From Haloarcula marina (GTDB taxonomy: Archaea > Halobacteriota > Halobacteria > Halobacteriales > Haloarculaceae), in NCBI RefSeq assembly GCF_024218775.1, contig NZ_CP100404.1, forward strand, positions 2,294,001 to 2,358,000: 64,000 nt of DNA, in the 5' to 3' direction. This document shows positions 55,192 to 64,000 of this stretch, in pieces (the first letter of the stretch is position 1; each line of letters begins with the position of its first letter). Position numbers and translations under genes: made by a program. Under the pieces are notes generated by a model that searched no databases, had not been told where the DNA came from, and saw only the letters and a program-made list of their open reading frames with translations.

Positions 55192-56564
55192 AGGTGGGGA
55201 AGCGGCACCTCCGGGCGGGAGACGACCCACAGGCTGGTCATCGTGTAGAACACCATCACGGCGACGAAGGAGTACTGCGAGCGAATCGCCTGCAGGCGAG
55301 AGGGAAAGAGGTCGAACGCGGCGGCGTGGGCCACCCAGATGGCGACGAGGTGGCCGACGATGACCGACGCCAGCGCGACGCCACCGAACCAGCCCGGGAG
55401 TTCGTAGATGGGGACCACGGCGGGGTCGGCGAGAGGGGCCGCAATCGCCGTCCCGAGCGCCGGGGCGAGCGCGAGGAAGTACCCGAGATAGTGCGCGAGG
55501 TGGTAGCCCGCGGCGATGGCCAACAGCGGCGGGGCGAACCGCTCGGCGAGGAGTTGCGGCGCGAGGTACGTCTCGGCGGTCCGCGTGCTCGTCCGGACCG
55601 CCAGTCGATAGACCCCCAGAAAGAGACCGAACCCGGCCAGGAGGGCGAGCGGGTAGAGGAGATGCGGCGGGAACCCGGCGGCGACGATTGGCGTCGTCAG
55701 GTCGCGCCACGCGGGCGTGGTCACGAGGCCGTCGTAGGTGGTGACCCACAACAGCGCGACGACGAAGGCGACTTCGTCGGCGCCGTCGACTAATCGAGGC
55801 GTCGAGAGGTCCATCCCCGGCAGTCTGAGACGGAGGCCCTCGTCGCCGTGGCCGACGGGGGCGACGCGGCCGTAGTACCGAAACACGCGCTCGACGGGGT
55901 CGGCCTCAGCGAACCACGTCTCGCGACCGAAGACGACGGCCCCGACGAGCGTCAGGGCGCTGTACCCCAGAATCGTCGTCGCGAGCAGTCGCGAATCGTC
56001 GGCCAGCGGGCTCACGACTTCGAGCCACACCAGGGCGAGGAGGCCGACGACGCTCGGCCACGCGCCGAGTCGTTCGGGATACGGACGGTCCAGCGACGGA
56101 AGCGCCATCGCGATGGTCGACAGGGGGTTGAGGACGCGCCAACTGTTGCCGAGGAGGTACGTCGTCATCGCCAGTCCGGCCCACCAACCGACCCACACGA
56201 GGAGGATAGCGAGGTTGGTCCGGGGTGTCGTCGGGCCGACGAAGCCGACGACGACCACCGCGGCGAACGCGACGAGGCCGACGGTCCGGCCGAGCAGTCG
56301 CGGGATTCTGGTTCCGCTGTCGACCAGCGGCCGCCCCCACGCGTGGACTCGTTCGACGAACGCGCGGTCGGTGACGAACGACGCGAGCAGGAACGACGCG
56401 CCGACGGCGGCCCCGCCGGTGGTCAGAAACAGCCACGTCGGAATCGTCAGCGACTCGCGGGCCCCGGCGGCGAGGCTCCCGCCGTGGGCGCTCGCCGTGC
56501 CGACGACGAGGAGCAGGGCGGCCGCCCCCGAGACGACGCCCGCGAGGCGTCGGTGTGCTGTCAT
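55188..56564 (-). CDS. Large polytopic membrane protein beside COX3
   Basis: A 458-aa protein with a signal-like start (MTAHRRLAGVVSGAAALLLV, then ASAHGG) and about 12 TM helices. Conserved-looking loops include GRETWFAEADPVERVFRYYG and YHLAHYLGYFLALAPALG with histidines in membrane segments. No family is recognised. Location next to oxidase subunit III suggests a role in oxidase assembly or electron transport (inference). The start at 56564 is preferred to 56810. Confidence 0.72.
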   Translation of the reverse strand: MTAHRRLAGVVSGAAALLLVVGTASAHGGSLAAGARESLTIPTWLFLTTGGAAVGASFLLASFVTDRAFVERVHAWGRPLVDSGTRIPRLLGRTVGLVAFAAVVVVGFVGPTTPRTNLAILLVWVGWWAGLAMTTYLLGNSWRVLNPLSTIAMALPSLDRPYPERLGAWPSVVGLLALVWLEVVSPLADDSRLLATTILGYSALTLVGAVVFGRETWFAEADPVERVFRYYGRVAPVGHGDEGLRLRLPGMDLSTPRLVDGADEVAFVVALLWVTTYDGLVTTPAWRDLTTPIVAAGFPPHLLYPLALLAGFGLFLGVYRLAVRTSTRTAETYLAPQLLAERFAPPLLAIAAGYHLAHYLGYFLALAPALGTAIAAPLADPAVVPIYELPGWFGGVALASVIVGHLVAIWVAHAAAFDLFPSRLQAIRSQYSFVAVMVFYTMTSLWVVSRPEVPLPHL

Positions 56565-56679
56565 CGGTTGCCGTAGGTGACTCCGGTCCGTGTACTTTCC
56601 GACATCTTCACGGGCACCCGCGTGAGCGCGCCGGACCGAATTGGATGGGCTTTTAGTAATCGCTTCGTAAGGAGTCGAT

Positions 56680-57543
56680 ATGAGCCAGATAGAAGAACAC
56701 ACCGAGGGCGGACACGGGGAGCACCACCTCCCGGCGACGGAGGACTGGCCTCGCGGATTCGGCGAGGCGAGTTGGTGGCCCTTCGTTACGGCAATCGGTG
56801 GTTCGGGCATCTACGTCGGGATGGCGCTGCTCGTCCTCTCCATGGGCGAGAACGCGCTCGTGAGTACGACCATCGGGGCCGGAGCGACCGTCGCCAGCGT
56901 CGGCCTGTTCCTCGTCGGCATCTACGGCTGGCTATACCACGCCTTCGTCTCGGACTTCTGGGAGCGCGGGACGAACCACCACTCCGAACGGACGCTGAAG
57001 TTCGCGATGCTCCTCTTCCTCGGTTCGGAAGTCGCGACGTTCGGCGCGGGGTTCATCTACTACTTCATGGTCCGGGGGACGGACGTGTGGCTCGATGCGG
57101 CGATTCCCGAAGTGTGGGGCTCGCTCGTCGTCGTCAACACCGTCATCCTGCTCATTAGCTCGGTGACGCTGCACTACAGTCACATCGCGCTCCTCAACGG
57201 CAACCGCTCGCGGTTCATGAAACTGCTCGGAACGACCCTCCTGCTGGGGGCCGTCTTCATCGCCGGGCAGGTGTACGAGTACTACGAGTTCATCGTCCAC
57301 GAGCAGTTCACCATCACGGAGGGAATCTACGGCTCCGCGTTCTACGGCCTGACCGGCCTCCACGGCCTCCACGTCTCGATGGGGGCCGTCCTGCTGGCCA
57401 TCGTCTTCGTCCGGGCCTACTACGGACAGTACTCGCCCGAGCGGCACACCTCCGTCTCGACGGCATCGATGTACTGGCACTTCGTCGACGTCGTCTGGGT
57501 GTTCCTCGTCGTCGTCCTCTACATGGGCGCGAACCTCGTCTGA
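56680..57543 (+). CDS. Heme-copper oxidase subunit III
   Basis: A 287-aa protein with seven TM helices. The N-terminal region is acidic/histidine-rich (EEHTEGGHGEHHLPATEDWP); conserved family segments include LFLGSEVATFGAGFIYYF with the family Glu, ITEGIYGSAFYGLTGLHGLH, and the C-terminal YWHFVDVVWVFLVVVLY. Member of aerobic terminal oxidase complex. Subunits I and II are not in this window. Confidence 0.92.
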   Translation: MSQIEEHTEGGHGEHHLPATEDWPRGFGEASWWPFVTAIGGSGIYVGMALLVLSMGENALVSTTIGAGATVASVGLFLVGIYGWLYHAFVSDFWERGTNHHSERTLKFAMLLFLGSEVATFGAGFIYYFMVRGTDVWLDAAIPEVWGSLVVVNTVILLISSVTLHYSHIALLNGNRSRFMKLLGTTLLLGAVFIAGQVYEYYEFIVHEQFTITEGIYGSAFYGLTGLHGLHVSMGAVLLAIVFVRAYYGQYSPERHTSVSTASMYWHFVDVVWVFLVVVLYMGANLV

Positions 57544-57660
57544 CCGGCGTCACCACCGCAATTCTCACAGCTGACAATCGGACCCGCGAGCGTCAAGTTC
57601 ACCTATCCCTGCTAAACGGTCACAGGGGTTAATTCCGGTCGGGAGATTCGTCTCGGTCAT

Positions 57661-60474
57661 ATGGCCGTCGAAGCCGAGGCACACACCGGAGTCAGTGGAC
57701 AACTGTTCAAACTCTACACCAAGTACGTCAGCGAACCCGAGTCGACGAAACACGTCTACGGGTACACGCTGCTCGTCATGGGGTACCTGCTGGCGATGAG
57801 CGGTATCGCGCTTTATCTGCTCGGACCCGCCGACGGGAGCACGGGCCTCGCGTACCTCGTGCAGAAAGTCGCCATCACCCCAGCGGCGGTGGGGCTTGCC
57901 GCGACGCTACTGGGCATCGTCTTGATGTTGCCCGTCCGCCGCCGCGGGACACTGCTGGCGCTCGTCGGCACCGGACTCTGTCTCATCGGTGTCGTGTGGT
58001 TCACCCTCGCGTACCCGCAGAACTGGTCACAGGGGACGCCGAGTTACAGCGGTCCAATTATCACTATCTATACTGTCGGGCTAGCGCTGGTTGCCGGGGT
58101 CGCCGTGATGGTGCCCGTCGTCACCGGCGAGCGCAGTTACTTCTCCGAGACTGCCGAGGGCACCGAGTACGACCACCCGGACATCATGATCGGTGAAACG
58201 GACCGCGGCGGCCTCTTCGCGGTGTTCAAGCGCGGTACGGAGTGGACGTGGCGCCTCATCGACCAGAGCGCGGTGGCCGCTGGCACGGAGTCGTTCCTCT
58301 CGCGTATCGAGGCCGAGGACCGCGTGGAGACGGTCAAAGAACAGGTGTCCGCCGCCGGATTGCTCGAAATCAAACACGCCGCCTTCCGCCTGTACGAGGC
58401 CAGCGCGGACACGTGGCAGTGGTACCTCATGTCCGAGGACGGGTCCGTGCTGGCCGAGGGCGGCGACGACTACGCCTCGCGTGACGGCGCCGAGGACTCC
58501 ATCAACGCGATGAAAGACCACGGTGCAGACGCCGATACGTTCGTCCTCGACGAGGCCCGGTTCGACTGCTACCGGACCGAGGGCGAGTGGGGGTGGCGCC
58601 TCGTCGACGAGGACCGCTCCTCGGTCGCACTGGGACCTGAAACGTTTCGTGACCGGAGCGTCGCCATCGAGGACTTAGAGCGGTTCCAGCGGCTCTCGGC
58701 CGACGCGATGGACCTCGTCGTGGAGTCCTACGGGGTCGAACTCGTCGAGGACGGCGACGAGTGGACCTGGGAGCTACGGGACAGCGGCCACGGTCACGTC
58801 GCCCAGAGCGCCCGCACCTTCGAGTCCAAGGGGGTCGCGGAGAACACCGTCTACGACCTGCTGGACGACCTCACGGACGCGACCGTCATCGAGGCTGGCC
58901 AGCCGACTTTCGACGTGTTCGCGGGCCACACCGGGTGGGGATGGCGCCTCGTCGACGAGACGGGCGCGCCCGTCGCCGCCGGTGACAGCGACTTCGGCGA
59001 CGCGTCGAGTGCGACGCAGGTGGCCCAGCAGGTGCGGGCCGACGCCGCCGACGCCGACGTGGTCCAGATAGAGGACCTGGAGTTCGAAACCTACCGGGAC
59101 GGGAGCGTCTGGCGCTGGCGCCTCGTCTCTTCGGACCGCGAGGTTCGGGCCCGCAGTACGGGCACCTTCGAGAGCGAGCAGGCGGCCGCCGCGAGCGTCG
59201 AACGAGTTCGCGACGAGGCGCCCGACGCCGACTTACTGGAGTTCGACACCGCGGCCTTTCAGGTGTACGAGGCCGACCAGGGCGCCTGGCGGTGGCGTCT
59301 CATCGACGAGAACGGCAACGTCGTCTCCGACAGCGGACAGGGCGAGTACGACTCCAAAGACGGTGCCATGGGCGCGATGACGACGCTGAAAGAACACGCC
59401 CCGAACGCCGAACACCTGGAGATAGAGACTGCCGCCTTCGAACTGTTCCAGGACGACGACGGCTGGGGGTGGCGCCTCGTCGACGACATCGGCGATACTA
59501 TCGCCGAGGGCGGCGACCGTCACGAGACGGAGGCCGGGGCCCACGACTCGATGGACAGCCTCATCGCCACCGTGAGCGAGGCCGACCAGCGGTCGATGGG
59601 GCGTGCCATCTTCCAAGTGTACGCCGACAGCGACGACGAGTGGTGGTGGCGCTTCGTCACCCCGACCGGGGACGTGCTTGCCGATGCCCCCGTGAGCTAC
59701 GGGACCCGCCACGCCGTCGAGGACGCCGTCGAAGACGTTCAGAGGGCCGCCGACGCCGCCGACATCGAACGCATCGGTTCGCTGGCCGTCTCGCTCGACC
59801 CGACCGACTGGCACTGGGAACTGGTCGACGCCGACCGGGACCGGGTCGCCGTCGGTGCCCGCGAGCACACCGACCGGACCGCCACCGAGAGCGCCGTCGA
59901 GACCATCCAGCGAGAGGCCACCCAGACGACCGTCTACGAGATACGGACCGCCGCGTTCGACTGCTTCCTTCGGGACGACGGCGCGTGGGGATGGCGACTG
60001 GTCGACGCCGACCACGACGTGGTCGCCACCTCGCCGGACACCTACGAGCGATTGGAGGACGCCGAAGCGGCCGCCAGCCGCGTTCGGAATCTCGCCGGTG
60101 AGGCGGAACTCGTCGACTACGACGACGTGGCGTTCGAACTGTTTCAGGACGAGGACGGCTGGACGTGGCAGTTCATCGACGAGGACCAGCGCGTCATCGC
60201 CACCGGGGCCAGTCGACACGACGGCCAGGCCGCCGCTCGCGAGGAACTGGACGGCGTCAGAACCCACATTACCGACGCCAGTGTCATCGAGATAGACTCC
60301 GCCGCCTTCGAGTTCCACCAAGGAGAGGCTGGCTGGCACTGGCGACTGGTCGACGAGGGCGGCAACGAGATGGCCCGTAGCGTCGACACCTTCCCGACCC
60401 GCGCGGAGGCACAGGAAGAACTCACGCTCGTCAAAGAGCACGGGCCGGACGCCTGGATGTCCGTCGCGGAGTGA
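57661..60474 (+). CDS. Membrane protein with 13 tandem DUF1508-like repeats
   Basis: A 937-aa protein. The N-terminus (about 1-175) contains four or five TM helices. From about residue 183 to the end there are 13 tandem repeats of about 57 aa, each with an aromatic W-x-W-x-L core (TEWTWRLID, GEWGWRLVD, DEWTWELRD, TGWGWRLVD, SVWRWRLVS, GAWRWRLID, DGWGWRLVD, DEWWWRFVT, TDWHWELVD, GAWGWRLVD, DGWTWQFID, AGWHWRLVD) and a DUF1508/YegP-type fold. Copies have diverged. Function unknown; next to COX3 suggests a membrane/redox context. Confidence 0.85.
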   Translation: MAVEAEAHTGVSGQLFKLYTKYVSEPESTKHVYGYTLLVMGYLLAMSGIALYLLGPADGSTGLAYLVQKVAITPAAVGLAATLLGIVLMLPVRRRGTLLALVGTGLCLIGVVWFTLAYPQNWSQGTPSYSGPIITIYTVGLALVAGVAVMVPVVTGERSYFSETAEGTEYDHPDIMIGETDRGGLFAVFKRGTEWTWRLIDQSAVAAGTESFLSRIEAEDRVETVKEQVSAAGLLEIKHAAFRLYEASADTWQWYLMSEDGSVLAEGGDDYASRDGAEDSINAMKDHGADADTFVLDEARFDCYRTEGEWGWRLVDEDRSSVALGPETFRDRSVAIEDLERFQRLSADAMDLVVESYGVELVEDGDEWTWELRDSGHGHVAQSARTFESKGVAENTVYDLLDDLTDATVIEAGQPTFDVFAGHTGWGWRLVDETGAPVAAGDSDFGDASSATQVAQQVRADAADADVVQIEDLEFETYRDGSVWRWRLVSSDREVRARSTGTFESEQAAAASVERVRDEAPDADLLEFDTAAFQVYEADQGAWRWRLIDENGNVVSDSGQGEYDSKDGAMGAMTTLKEHAPNAEHLEIETAAFELFQDDDGWGWRLVDDIGDTIAEGGDRHETEAGAHDSMDSLIATVSEADQRSMGRAIFQVYADSDDEWWWRFVTPTGDVLADAPVSYGTRHAVEDAVEDVQRAADAADIERIGSLAVSLDPTDWHWELVDADRDRVAVGAREHTDRTATESAVETIQREATQTTVYEIRTAAFDCFLRDDGAWGWRLVDADHDVVATSPDTYERLEDAEAAASRVRNLAGEAELVDYDDVAFELFQDEDGWTWQFIDEDQRVIATGASRHDGQAAAREELDGVRTHITDASVIEIDSAAFEFHQGEAGWHWRLVDEGGNEMARSVDTFPTRAEAQEELTLVKEHGPDAWMSVAE

Positions 60475-60513
60475 CCCCCGCAGTTTCAAACCGGACTCGC
60501 CCGTCTGTTCGCT

Positions 60514-60759
60514 ATGACCCGTCTCGACGTCGGTGACGGCTTCGACGTTCACGAGTACCGCCACGGCCTGAAACTCCTCAAGCAAGACCGAGAGACGATG
60601 GCGCTCGAGAACCGGAACGACTTCGCCTGTCCCGCCTGCGGCGACGCGTTCGAGCGACTGTTCGTCAGCGAGAAGCGAGAGAACACGTTCGGGAATCCCG
60701 GCGGGCCGTTCTGTCTGGTCCGTACCGACGACCAGGTGCTCGTGTTGACCCACGGATAA
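60514..60759 (+). CDS. Small zinc-ribbon protein (DUF7385-like)
   Basis: An 81-aa protein: FDVHEYRHGLKLLKQDRETM, then FACPACGDAFERLFVSEKRE with a Cys-x2-Cys pair and a later Cys. It resembles a conserved small haloarchaeal family (DUF7385 from memory; once called flagella-cluster protein). Forty bp after the DUF1508-repeat gene. Confidence 0.75.
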   Translation: MTRLDVGDGFDVHEYRHGLKLLKQDRETMALENRNDFACPACGDAFERLFVSEKRENTFGNPGGPFCLVRTDDQVLVLTHG

Positions 60760-60780
60760 ACCGTAGTGTGTTCGTGTTGC

Positions 60781-61288
60781 GTGGACCAAGACTTATTTCG
60801 ACCCTCCTGCGACGAGCGTCTGCGAAAGCGACGCTTCCTCGTCGCAGTGACCGCCTTGCTCGCCCTCTCCGGCTTATGACCGCCACCGGCGACGCGACTG
60901 TCGACGCCGACGGCACTGTCTCCGCCTACGAAACCGAGTTGGAGATGAGCGGCACCGGCTTCGACGCCATCCAGTGCACTGCCGCGGGCGAGGGGGACGA
61001 CTCCGTCGAGGCGTCCCTGACCGACGGCGTCACCGAGAATCGGATGGAGAACCTCACCTACGAGCAGACGTTCGACGGCGATACCGCCTCCGTTCAGATG
61101 CAGTTCGTCGGGTGGAATCCGGGACCGGACAGCGACGTGAACACGACCGTCGAGAACGAAACCGCCGTCTGGGAGAACGGGCCAACGAACCCCTCGAGGA
61201 CCCCATCCGTGTCCAGAGCGAGACCCCGAGTTCGGCGTTCAGCCCCGGTTTCGGCGTTATCGCCGCCGTCCTCGCCCGGCGGTCGTAG
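60781..61288 (+). pseudogene. Broken PGF-CTERM-like exported protein gene
   Basis: Fragments lie in different frames. A signal-peptide-like RKRRFLVAVTALLALSGL (GTG 60781, TGA 60877-60879) is followed, with the ATG at 60876 overlapping that stop, by an Asp/Glu-rich secreted domain (TATGDATVDADGTV...). The end of the reading, SPGFGVIAAVLARRS with its stop at 61286-61288, is in another frame; it resembles a truncated PGF-CTERM tail whose hydrophobic stretch is shortened. At least two frameshifts are needed for one protein. Confidence 0.55.
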
Positions 61289-61337
61289 ACGAGTTCGCGC
61301 CAAGTCTTTTTGTTAGATTGTCACGTAGTGTCACGGG

Positions 61338-62378
61338 ATGCGCGCAGCAAGACTTCACGAGTACACGGACGAGATGGCGCACGGACTCTCTCTCGACGAG
61401 GTAGACGAGCCACAGATTTCCAACAGTCAGGACGTTATCGTCGACGTCGAAGGCGCCGGCTGGTGTCAGACGGACAATCACATCATCGAGGGGATGTGGA
61501 CCGAGTACGTCGACCAACCTCTCCCGATGACACTGGGCCACGAGAACGCCGGAACCGTGGTCGAGACGGGCGACGAGGTGACACTCGTCTCGGAAGGTGA
61601 CCAAGTCATCTGCCACCCGGTCCAGACCTGCGGAACCTGTCGCCCCTGCCGACAGGGCGAGACGATGTACTGCGAGAATTCGGCGTTCAACGGGCTGACC
61701 ACCGACGGCGGGTTCGCCGACCTGCTACACACGAGCGAGCGGTCGGTCATTCCCCTGCCCGACGGCGTCGACCCGGCCGACATCGCGCCCCACGCCGACG
61801 CCGGGATCACCGCCTACCACGCCGCGAAGAAGGCCGTCGACGGCCTCAATCCCGGCGACGCCGCCGTCATCGTGGGTATCGGCGGCCTCGGTCACATCGG
61901 CCTGCAGTGCATCGACGAGATGAGCGCCGCGGACATCGTCGCCGTCGACATCAAGCAGGAAGCCCTCGACTTGGCGACGGACCTCGGCGCGCACTACACA
62001 ATCAACCCCGAGAGCCAAGACGTAGCGAGCGAGGTCATGGACATCACCGACGACGTGGGCGCGGCGCAGGTACTCGACTTCGTCGGGGCCGACCAAACCA
62101 CGGCGCTCGCGCCCGACATCTGTGCCGCCGGTGGCGACCACCACATCATCGGCTACGGCGGCCACATTCACGAACCCGCCCAAGCGCTCGTCAACGGCGA
62201 GTTCGCCTATCAGGGCAACATCGTCGGCCGCTACACCGAACTGCAGGAACTCGTCGCACTGGTCGAACGCGACGCCGTCCAACTGCACACGACCCGGTAC
62301 GAACTCGACGAAATCAACGACGTGGCAGTCCAACTCGAACACAACGAAATCGAGGGCCGCGCGGTCATCACGCCCTGA
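61338..62378 (+). CDS. Zinc-dependent alcohol dehydrogenase
   Basis: A 346-aa medium-chain dehydrogenase. Catalytic zinc ligands: Cys in GWCQTDNH, His-Glu in GHENAGTV, a Cys/His region downstream; structural zinc Cys set CGTCRPCRQGETMYC; nucleotide-binding GIGGLGHIG. Opens MRAARLHEYTDEMAHGLSL. Substrate unknown (alcohol or sugar). A direct GTCAC..GTCAC repeat lies just upstream (61319-61334). Confidence 0.92.
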   Translation: MRAARLHEYTDEMAHGLSLDEVDEPQISNSQDVIVDVEGAGWCQTDNHIIEGMWTEYVDQPLPMTLGHENAGTVVETGDEVTLVSEGDQVICHPVQTCGTCRPCRQGETMYCENSAFNGLTTDGGFADLLHTSERSVIPLPDGVDPADIAPHADAGITAYHAAKKAVDGLNPGDAAVIVGIGGLGHIGLQCIDEMSAADIVAVDIKQEALDLATDLGAHYTINPESQDVASEVMDITDDVGAAQVLDFVGADQTTALAPDICAAGGDHHIIGYGGHIHEPAQALVNGEFAYQGNIVGRYTELQELVALVERDAVQLHTTRYELDEINDVAVQLEHNEIEGRAVITP

Positions 62379-62379
62379 A

Positions 62380-62676
62380 CTACTCCGAGGCCTCTCTCGC
62401 GTCCCGGCGCGCAAGCGAGCAGTACCGACGCAGGAACGTCTCGCGATTTGTCTCTCCGGCGTTCGCAGCGACTAGCGTCTCCTCCAATCCCCGCCGCGGG
62501 GTGTGACAACACTCGCGGTAGCAAGGCTTACAGAGGAACTCGAACGTTTTTTCGGCGCGGTTCCAGCGGTCACCCTGCTTGTCGTACTCGCGAGCGTCGT
62601 CTCGTGACACCGACGCGCCACACGCGATGCAGGTCACGTCGTCGTTGCCGCGGTGCCACGCGTTCCGTGAGGACAC
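62380..62676 (-). CDS. Small zinc-binding protein (DUF7562-like)
   Basis: A 98-aa protein: VTCIACGASVSRDDAREYDK (CxxC), FLCKPCYRECCHTPRRGLEE (CxxC plus two Cys), and a helical tail. The GTG start at 62676 gives a family-like N-terminus; an internal GTG at 62637 starts just before the first Cys pair. Convergent with the alcohol dehydrogenase, 1 bp apart. Confidence 0.72.
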   Translation of the reverse strand: MSSRNAWHRGNDDVTCIACGASVSRDDAREYDKQGDRWNRAEKTFEFLCKPCYRECCHTPRRGLEETLVAANAGETNRETFLRRYCSLARRDAREASE

Positions 62677-62866
62677 GCGTTATCGCCTCCCGACAGCAGG
62701 ACAGCGGTGCGAATGTGGCATCGTTCAGACGGATAATCGTCGACGCACACCCTGTGTCTACTGCACCACTCCTGAGGGGGGTTTATACCGACACCCACTG
62801 TTCACTGACCGCGACACACCGCCGACCGGTATTTATCGTTCGAGCGACAACTGTCGTCCCGAGACG

Positions 62867-63763
62867 ATGCCTCCGACCGACCACCGAGCGACCACGGACG
62901 ACGACGCCGAAATCGTCTCTCAGAAGTCGATACGGCCGCTAATCGGCCTCACTGCCGGAGCGGTTCTCGGTCTTGCGCTGAACCGACGCCGGTGGCGGCG
63001 ACAGACCGACCAGTCGGTGACGGCCCTGGAAAACGGCGCGAGCGAACAGTCCGAGACAGTCACGACTGCGGAGTTCGCCGACCTGCCGTCGCCCGTCAGG
63101 CGATACTTCGAGACCGTTCTCGAACCCGGCCTACCCCGCACCCGGACCGCGCGATTGGCCCAGACCGGCGAGTTCCGACTGGGAGACGCGGAGTCGGCGT
63201 GGCATCCGTTCACGGCGACACAGCACTACTCGGTCGACCCGCCCGGATTCGTCTGGGCGGCACAGATTCGCCTCGGGTCGCTTCTCCCGGTACAGGTACG
63301 GGACGCCTACGTGGACGGCGTCGGTAGCCTCAGCGCGCGGGCACTCTGGACGGTCACACTCGCGGATGCCGAGCGCACTCCCGAACTCGACGCGGCCGAA
63401 CTGAGTCGCTACCTCGCGGAAGCCGTCTGGTTCCCGACGGCGCTCCTGCCAGCGAGCGGCGTCGAGTGGACGGGCATCGACGACACCAGTGCGCTGGCGA
63501 CGCTCTCCCACCGCGGGACGACGGTGTCGATGACCGTTCACTTCGACGACGACGGACTGATTCGTCGCGTCGTCGCCGACCGACCGAGAGCGGTCGAAAA
63601 CGGTTTCGAGACGACGCGCTGGACCGGTTACTTCGGTGACTACGACCGGCGAGGCAGGGTGCTCGTTCCGACCCGGGGCCGTGTCGAGTGGACGCTACCG
63701 GATGGGCCTCTGGAGTACTGGCGGGCGACTATTACCGACGTTGAACACCACCCCGTCGGCTGA
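62867..63763 (+). CDS. DUF6544-like protein
   Basis: A 298-aa protein. N-terminal hydrophobic segment (about 22-40, RPLIGLTAGAVLGLALNRR), then a domain with DLPSPVRRYFETVLEPGLPR, RTARLAQTGEFRLGD, FTATQHYSVDPPGFVWAA, WFPTALLPASGVEW and TRWTGYFGDYDRRGRVLVPT. This matches the DUF6544 family from memory; function unknown. The ATG at 62867 follows a TATA-like GGTATTTATCG (62828-62838). Confidence 0.78.
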   Translation: MPPTDHRATTDDDAEIVSQKSIRPLIGLTAGAVLGLALNRRRWRRQTDQSVTALENGASEQSETVTTAEFADLPSPVRRYFETVLEPGLPRTRTARLAQTGEFRLGDAESAWHPFTATQHYSVDPPGFVWAAQIRLGSLLPVQVRDAYVDGVGSLSARALWTVTLADAERTPELDAAELSRYLAEAVWFPTALLPASGVEWTGIDDTSALATLSHRGTTVSMTVHFDDDGLIRRVVADRPRAVENGFETTRWTGYFGDYDRRGRVLVPTRGRVEWTLPDGPLEYWRATITDVEHHPVG

Positions 63764-63888
63764 CCCGAACCGTCGGTTCGATGCGGACGGCAGCGGAAAA
63801 CGTGGCTCTAGCCCATCGGAGCCGCTCGTTACTCGTTCGGATTCACCTACAGAAGACACTGGAACAACACGCCGTTCGTCAGAAAGAG

Positions 63889-63931
63889 CCGGTGGAGGGA
63901 GCTAGCCCCGGTGGCTAAATCCGGTGGAGGG
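63889..63931 (+). repeat. CCGGTGGAGGG direct repeats before the last gene
   Basis: Copies at 63889-63899 and 63921-63931, 32 bp apart (three helical turns), with a related CCCCGGTGGCTA between them. They surround the AT-rich GCTAAAT (63914-63920), which could be the promoter box of the gene at 63943. Confidence 0.4.
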
Positions 63932-63942
63932 CTACAGAGTGT

Positions 63943-64000
63943 ATGGTGTCCGACAAACGTCAGTTGATCGACCGGCTCAGGGACCGTATCCAGACCTCGG
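63943..64000 (+). CDS. Start of a partial gene at the window edge
   Basis: Open frame MVSDKRQLIDRLRDRIQTS runs out of the window. A box at 63914-63920 would give a leaderless or short-leader start. Too short to identify. Confidence 0.4.
   Translation, partial: MVSDKRQLIDRLRDRIQTS

Overview
The window is chromosomal DNA of a halophilic archaeon (class Halobacteria). Evidence: high GC, very acidic predicted proteins, haloarchaea-specific families (HalOD1 output domains, bacterio-opsin-activator type HTH-10 regulators, DUF7344-like winged helices), archaeal information genes (TFB, RpoL, RNase P subunit Rnp4, GatA/GatC), an archaeal SRP RNA, TATA/BRE promoters with leaderless starts, and Tat lipoproteins. 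The catalase-peroxidase resembles, from memory, the Haloarcula marismortui enzyme, so a Haloarculaceae relative is plausible but not proven.

Layout. 1-4.3 kb: proline catabolism (amino-acid ABC binding protein, proline dehydrogenase, HTH-10 regulator, aldehyde/P5C dehydrogenase, 39-aa zinc microprotein), with one conserved 16-bp motif before the promoters. 4.3-14.9 kb: methyltransferase, small hypotheticals, regulators, katG, a PAS histidine kinase, then a lower-density accessory stretch with a DUF7344/HalOD1 pair and a cupin gene flanked by imperfect direct repeats. 15.1-27.0 kb: a complete alpha-glucoside use locus: two GH13 alpha-glucosidases divergent from a five-gene peptide/oligosaccharide-type ABC transporter with two small ORFs, a UspA protein and a TrmB-like regulator. 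27.2-31.2 kb: tRNA-Arg(UCG), a RecA/RAD55-like ATPase, SRP RNA, VanZ-like protein, MscS channel, YhbY RNA-binding protein and Rnp4. 31.3-35.4 kb: two family-4 glycosyltransferases around an MFS transporter. 35.4-42.6 kb: gatA/gatC, tfb, Nudix, UspA, an asparagine-synthase-like protein, a PHP phosphoesterase, and a radical SAM/SPASM enzyme coupled to a PaaB-like partner. 42.7-50.3 kb: secreted protein, two-domain multicopper oxidase, small regulator/membrane pairs, a TetR regulator with palindromic operators, purL. 50.3-64 kb: PQQ-type beta-propeller lipoprotein, hisF, HalOD1, Lrp, zinc-ribbon/CAP protein, rpoL, a cytochrome-oxidase subunit III neighbourhood, a 937-aa protein with 13 DUF1508-like repeats, a decayed PGF-CTERM-like gene, a zinc alcohol dehydrogenase and a DUF6544-like protein.

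The most unusual elements are the put-locus motif, the alpha-glucoside locus whose two glucosidases carry different specificity residues, the radical SAM/PaaB-like pair, the tandem-repeat DUF1508 membrane protein, and three tandem hairpins sharing a GAGCGTAGCGA-like loop. No CRISPR array, intact transposase or integrase was seen. Family names are recognised by eye and memory; no database search was run.
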